Shown piece after piece: positions 61,232-64,000 of a DNA stretch of 64,000 bases. Made by a program: the position numbers and the translations under genes. The notes beneath the pieces were generated by a model that was given only the letters and a program-made list of their open reading frames with translations, made no database searches and was not told the DNA's origin. Where the stretch lies: positions 1,456,501-1,520,500 of the forward strand of contig BSBM01001068.1 in assembly GCA_027924585.1 (NCBI GenBank), given 5' to 3'. The stretch comes from Larix kaempferi. Lineage: Eukaryota > Streptophyta > Pinopsida > Pinales > Pinaceae. How positions within the stretch are numbered: position 1 is the stretch's first letter; the number at the start of each line of letters is the position of its first letter.

Positions 61232-63971
61232 TCACTCCTTCACTGCTAATTTGTCCTCTCCAGCAGGCTCGTTTGCTTTTGCTGCTTTGTCCACTTCTTG
61301 AATATAACTGGCCCACTGGCCAATTTCTCTTAGGATGGTTTTTCTCCTTGATGAGATTGGCACCTTCTGTGCTATCTTATGCTTGCACAAATCTGATTTG
61401 ATGTTCGATGTCCCTAGTACAGTCTTTTGTGCAAAGGCTTCCAGGAAGTGAGTGTGAACAACCATCTGTCCAATGAATTGATGAAGGTATTTTGATTTTA
61501 TAGCCTCTATATTCCTTATATAGTCTAATTCTACATTCAAATTATTCTACAACTCTGTCATGCACTAGCTTTTCTCTGGAAACTCATAAATACCCTGCGG
61601 TAAAGCCATGTGACATTTCTCATGGGCTTCTCGGATCTTGGAGTAAACAACATGGCATTTTTTGATGGTCTTCTGGGTCTCAACAGTTAATCTGCTTCCA
61701 CAATCCCTGTAAAATTTGAGGACTCCTACATCCATGTCCAGCTCCTCATTGGTTAAAGCGCGCAGATTTGAGAGGAAACTAGATTTTCCTTTCCTGCACT
61801 CAAACTGTTCTTTAATTTCTGCGACGTGTTGTGCATATTTGTCCTTAATTTTGAGTGCCTCAACCTCAATGACTTTCATCTTTGTGATCATTTTTTTCAT
61901 CCCGTAGACTTATTCAGAAATCAATACCATCAATTGATTAATCATTTCTTGCATGTCATAGGCCTGTTTGTAAAAGGTAGACATATCCTGCCTCTTATTA
62001 GTTATCTCTTTTAGTTGTTCCAACAGTTCTTCCTTTTCTTGTGTGAGTCTTTCAAACTGAGGTTTGAGAGAGTCAATTTGTTGCACATTGTTGGCCTCAT
62101 GGTTTTCTAATTCTGTTATACGGGCCTTTAATACTTCTTGCTCATCTTCTAAAATTGCTAGTTGCATTTCTAATGAATTCTTTTCATTTTCGAGCTACAT
62201 AACATTCGAAGTTGTTTCCTCTTTCTCTTCTACAAGCTATTTGTACTTCCTTTTTAGTTCATTTCTCTCTAACACTTCATTCTTCCTATCAATTTTTATC
62301 TTGAAGCATAGCTCTCTGTATTTCTTAACATCTTCAACAAGATGATCGACATTCGTTTTGCTTTCCTGAGCTGTAGACATGGAGCACGCCACCGTGAATA
62401 TGGGGTCGATGTCAGTCCCTTGGACAAGTGTGGTTTTTGACACTCTGATTTTATATAAGTCCTCATCAATTTCCATTTTATTGACTGATCTGCCAATGAT
62501 ATCCTTCTTCCGCTCATGAAAGTAAATGGAATCCATGTTGGCCACTTGGCGCTATTTGCTGACTATCCCCTTCATGAGCTATCCATGGTTGGTATAACTT
62601 TGGAAGATCTAAGTCCATGGCCTGCAGGCTGGGTGGGTCTTGTTTCGCGGCTTTTTCAGCTTCTTCCTTTTCTTTCCTTTCAGCTAGCTCTGCTAACTCT
62701 ACTTGTAATCTATCTGCTTCTTCTTGCATAGCTCTCTCCTCTTCCTCTTGCTGCAATTTGGAAGCTTGTTCCTCCAAGGTGATTTCTTCTTCCTCCTTTA
62801 GATATTTTTCCTCTAGCTCCCTTTGGACTTTGGCATCTTCCTCATGTTGCTGCTGATTGATTCTAGTAGCTTCCTCTTCTTGCTATTTTCTGACTTCCTG
62901 CTGTTTTTGAAGCCTATTTTCTTATACCTGCAGGGATTTTTCCTCTTGCTCCTTTTGTATTCTAGCAGCCTCCTGTTCTTTCTACTGTCTAACCTCCTAT
63001 TGTTTCTAGAGCCTTTATTCTTCTTCTTGTTTCATTCCTTTTGAACCCTCTGATTGAGATGCTTCCGTGTCTTGCTCCTTTTGGATGAGGTCGACAGGCT
63101 TTGGGGTGAAACTCTTTCCGCCTTTCTTCTTGTAGCATTTCCCTAATTCTGTTAAGTTCCTAGCACTACAAAATAACTCTTCATCTTGGTCCATAAGATG
63201 GGTGTACTCAAAGGAAGTTTTGGCATCAAGGCAATGTTTAGCAACTCTACCACAAGGGTCATGCCTCCTAAAAAACTTTGTACCGAAATGAAAGATTTCC
63301 AAGCCCTAAGCATATTTTTCTCCTTCGTTTTCCCTCGGGAGGCTATATTCCCCGATAGTGAAAGGCATTGGTGGATATATCCCTTTGTTCCTTTCAGTGA
63401 GGATCCTGCTGATTCCACCAATGCTGAAGAGTTGCCTTAAGGTTTCCTTGTGCACCACAAAATCTGTTACATACCGGGGAAGCAAAAAGGGAGCTTGGGA
63501 TCCTCCACTCATTCGGATATAGGTGCCTTCTAGGGCATGGTAATAATCTCCATACCCTTCGATGATGGGCATGGCATTCTCAGACATGCAATTTGGCTCT
63601 TCTACAAAAATAAGCTGATACAGGGGCATGATGAATTTCTCCCAAATCTGCTTGTAGTGGTTTGCATATTTGCTTGCCCATGTGGGTTGGTAAGCCACAA
63701 AGAGAGTAGTCGCTTTTCTATTGCATACACAACCTACATCTGGGAAGGTGTGCTTGCTTAACAGGCAATCTATTAAATAAGAAGACATGCAGAAATTTGA
63801 TTTCTTCTGAGTTAGTCCTCCTTGAGCAGCGGTTAGCTGCAAGACCAAACTTTCTGAGATTATATCAGCCCAGTTGAAAATGGTACCTAACATGGCCACA
63901 TGGGCTATTACTGGTACCCATCCAAGCTTGAAAATATTGCCATTTCGCATGCCAAAAACCCAACTCAGCAT
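61232..63971 (-). pseudogene. Second copy of the Tat accessory ORF, running off the window
   Basis: Closely related, codon for codon, to 28076-30870. It keeps several codons that are stops in the lower copy (for example Q at about 63653 and 61965) but has its own stops. It also has a ~60-bp deletion with frameshift near 62555, which removes the segment after IAHEG. The frame before the deletion is 63971-62514 and after it 62545-61232. The N-terminal start lies beyond 64000. It is upstream of the 5' LTR of the Tat element, where no such frame would be expected unless another Tat copy precedes it or the LTR includes it. Confidence 0.75.
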
Positions 63972-64000
63972 TAAGATAATGAGTCTGTAGGGAGTCTTTA

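Noticed and set aside
1-64000. tRNA, rRNA or snoRNA genes
   Set aside because: None recognised. The tRNA-like stretches seen are primer-binding sites next to LTRs.

Overview
The window looks like nuclear DNA from a seed plant with a very large, retrotransposon-filled genome. A gymnosperm, probably a conifer, is my best guess. The basis is the layered Ty1/copia, Athila and Tat-type Ty3/gypsy elements, the long AT-rich spacers and the absence of any intact cellular gene. The species assignment is inference. I see no tRNA, rRNA or bacterial-type features.

Left part (1-20.3 kb, mostly + strand). A decayed coiled-coil reading frame (64-1954) is followed by a ~360-bp repeat (R1a). Next comes a 4.3-kb zone of ordered repeats (2907-7680). 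It is dominated by a module carrying four copies of the 20-bp palindrome GAAGGGTCGGCCGACCCTTC (or variants) at fixed offsets. A second decayed accessory reading frame begins at 7791. It is split by a minus-strand Ty1/copia element (10665-17832, target duplication AGTGC) and resumes in frame at 17838-18561. A coding remnant and R1b follow.

Middle left (20.4-26.3 kb, minus strand). This is a decayed multi-exon gene or gene cluster of cellular type. It has a long single-frame exon with a D-G-Q-H motif, a piece with a D-S-P-W motif, an exon of short acidic repeats, and three degenerate copies of an FCP1/NIF-type HAD phosphatase domain.

Right part (27.1-64 kb). A Tat-like Ty3/gypsy element lies on the minus strand: LTR at 60320-~61190, gag 60287-58296, protease, an extra (archaeal-type) RNase H upstream of RT, then RT-RNase H, truncated integrase, a spacer, a 1,128-codon accessory frame (31462-28076) and the terminal LTR (27144-~28010). 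Two younger elements sit inside it: a Ty1/copia copy on + (34019-41046, target duplication GTTAT) and an Athila-type gypsy element on + (43835-57165, target duplication GATCA). Beyond the 5' LTR, a second copy of the accessory frame runs off the right edge (61232-63971). So either two Tat elements share one LTR in tandem, or the accessory frame lies inside a very long LTR.

How the parts relate. Gag, protease, RT/RNase H and integrase frames are the usual replication machinery of each element, and nearly all are now interrupted. Many interrupting stops fit C-to-T change of CAG or CGA codons. The recurring novelty is the accessory protein: a globular N-terminal domain plus glutamate-rich coiled coils. 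It is recognisable in three places on both strands (a fourth, at 64-1954, is likely). It lies downstream of pol where pol is present, and in two families a repeat-rich spacer with a TATA-like sequence lies just upstream of it.
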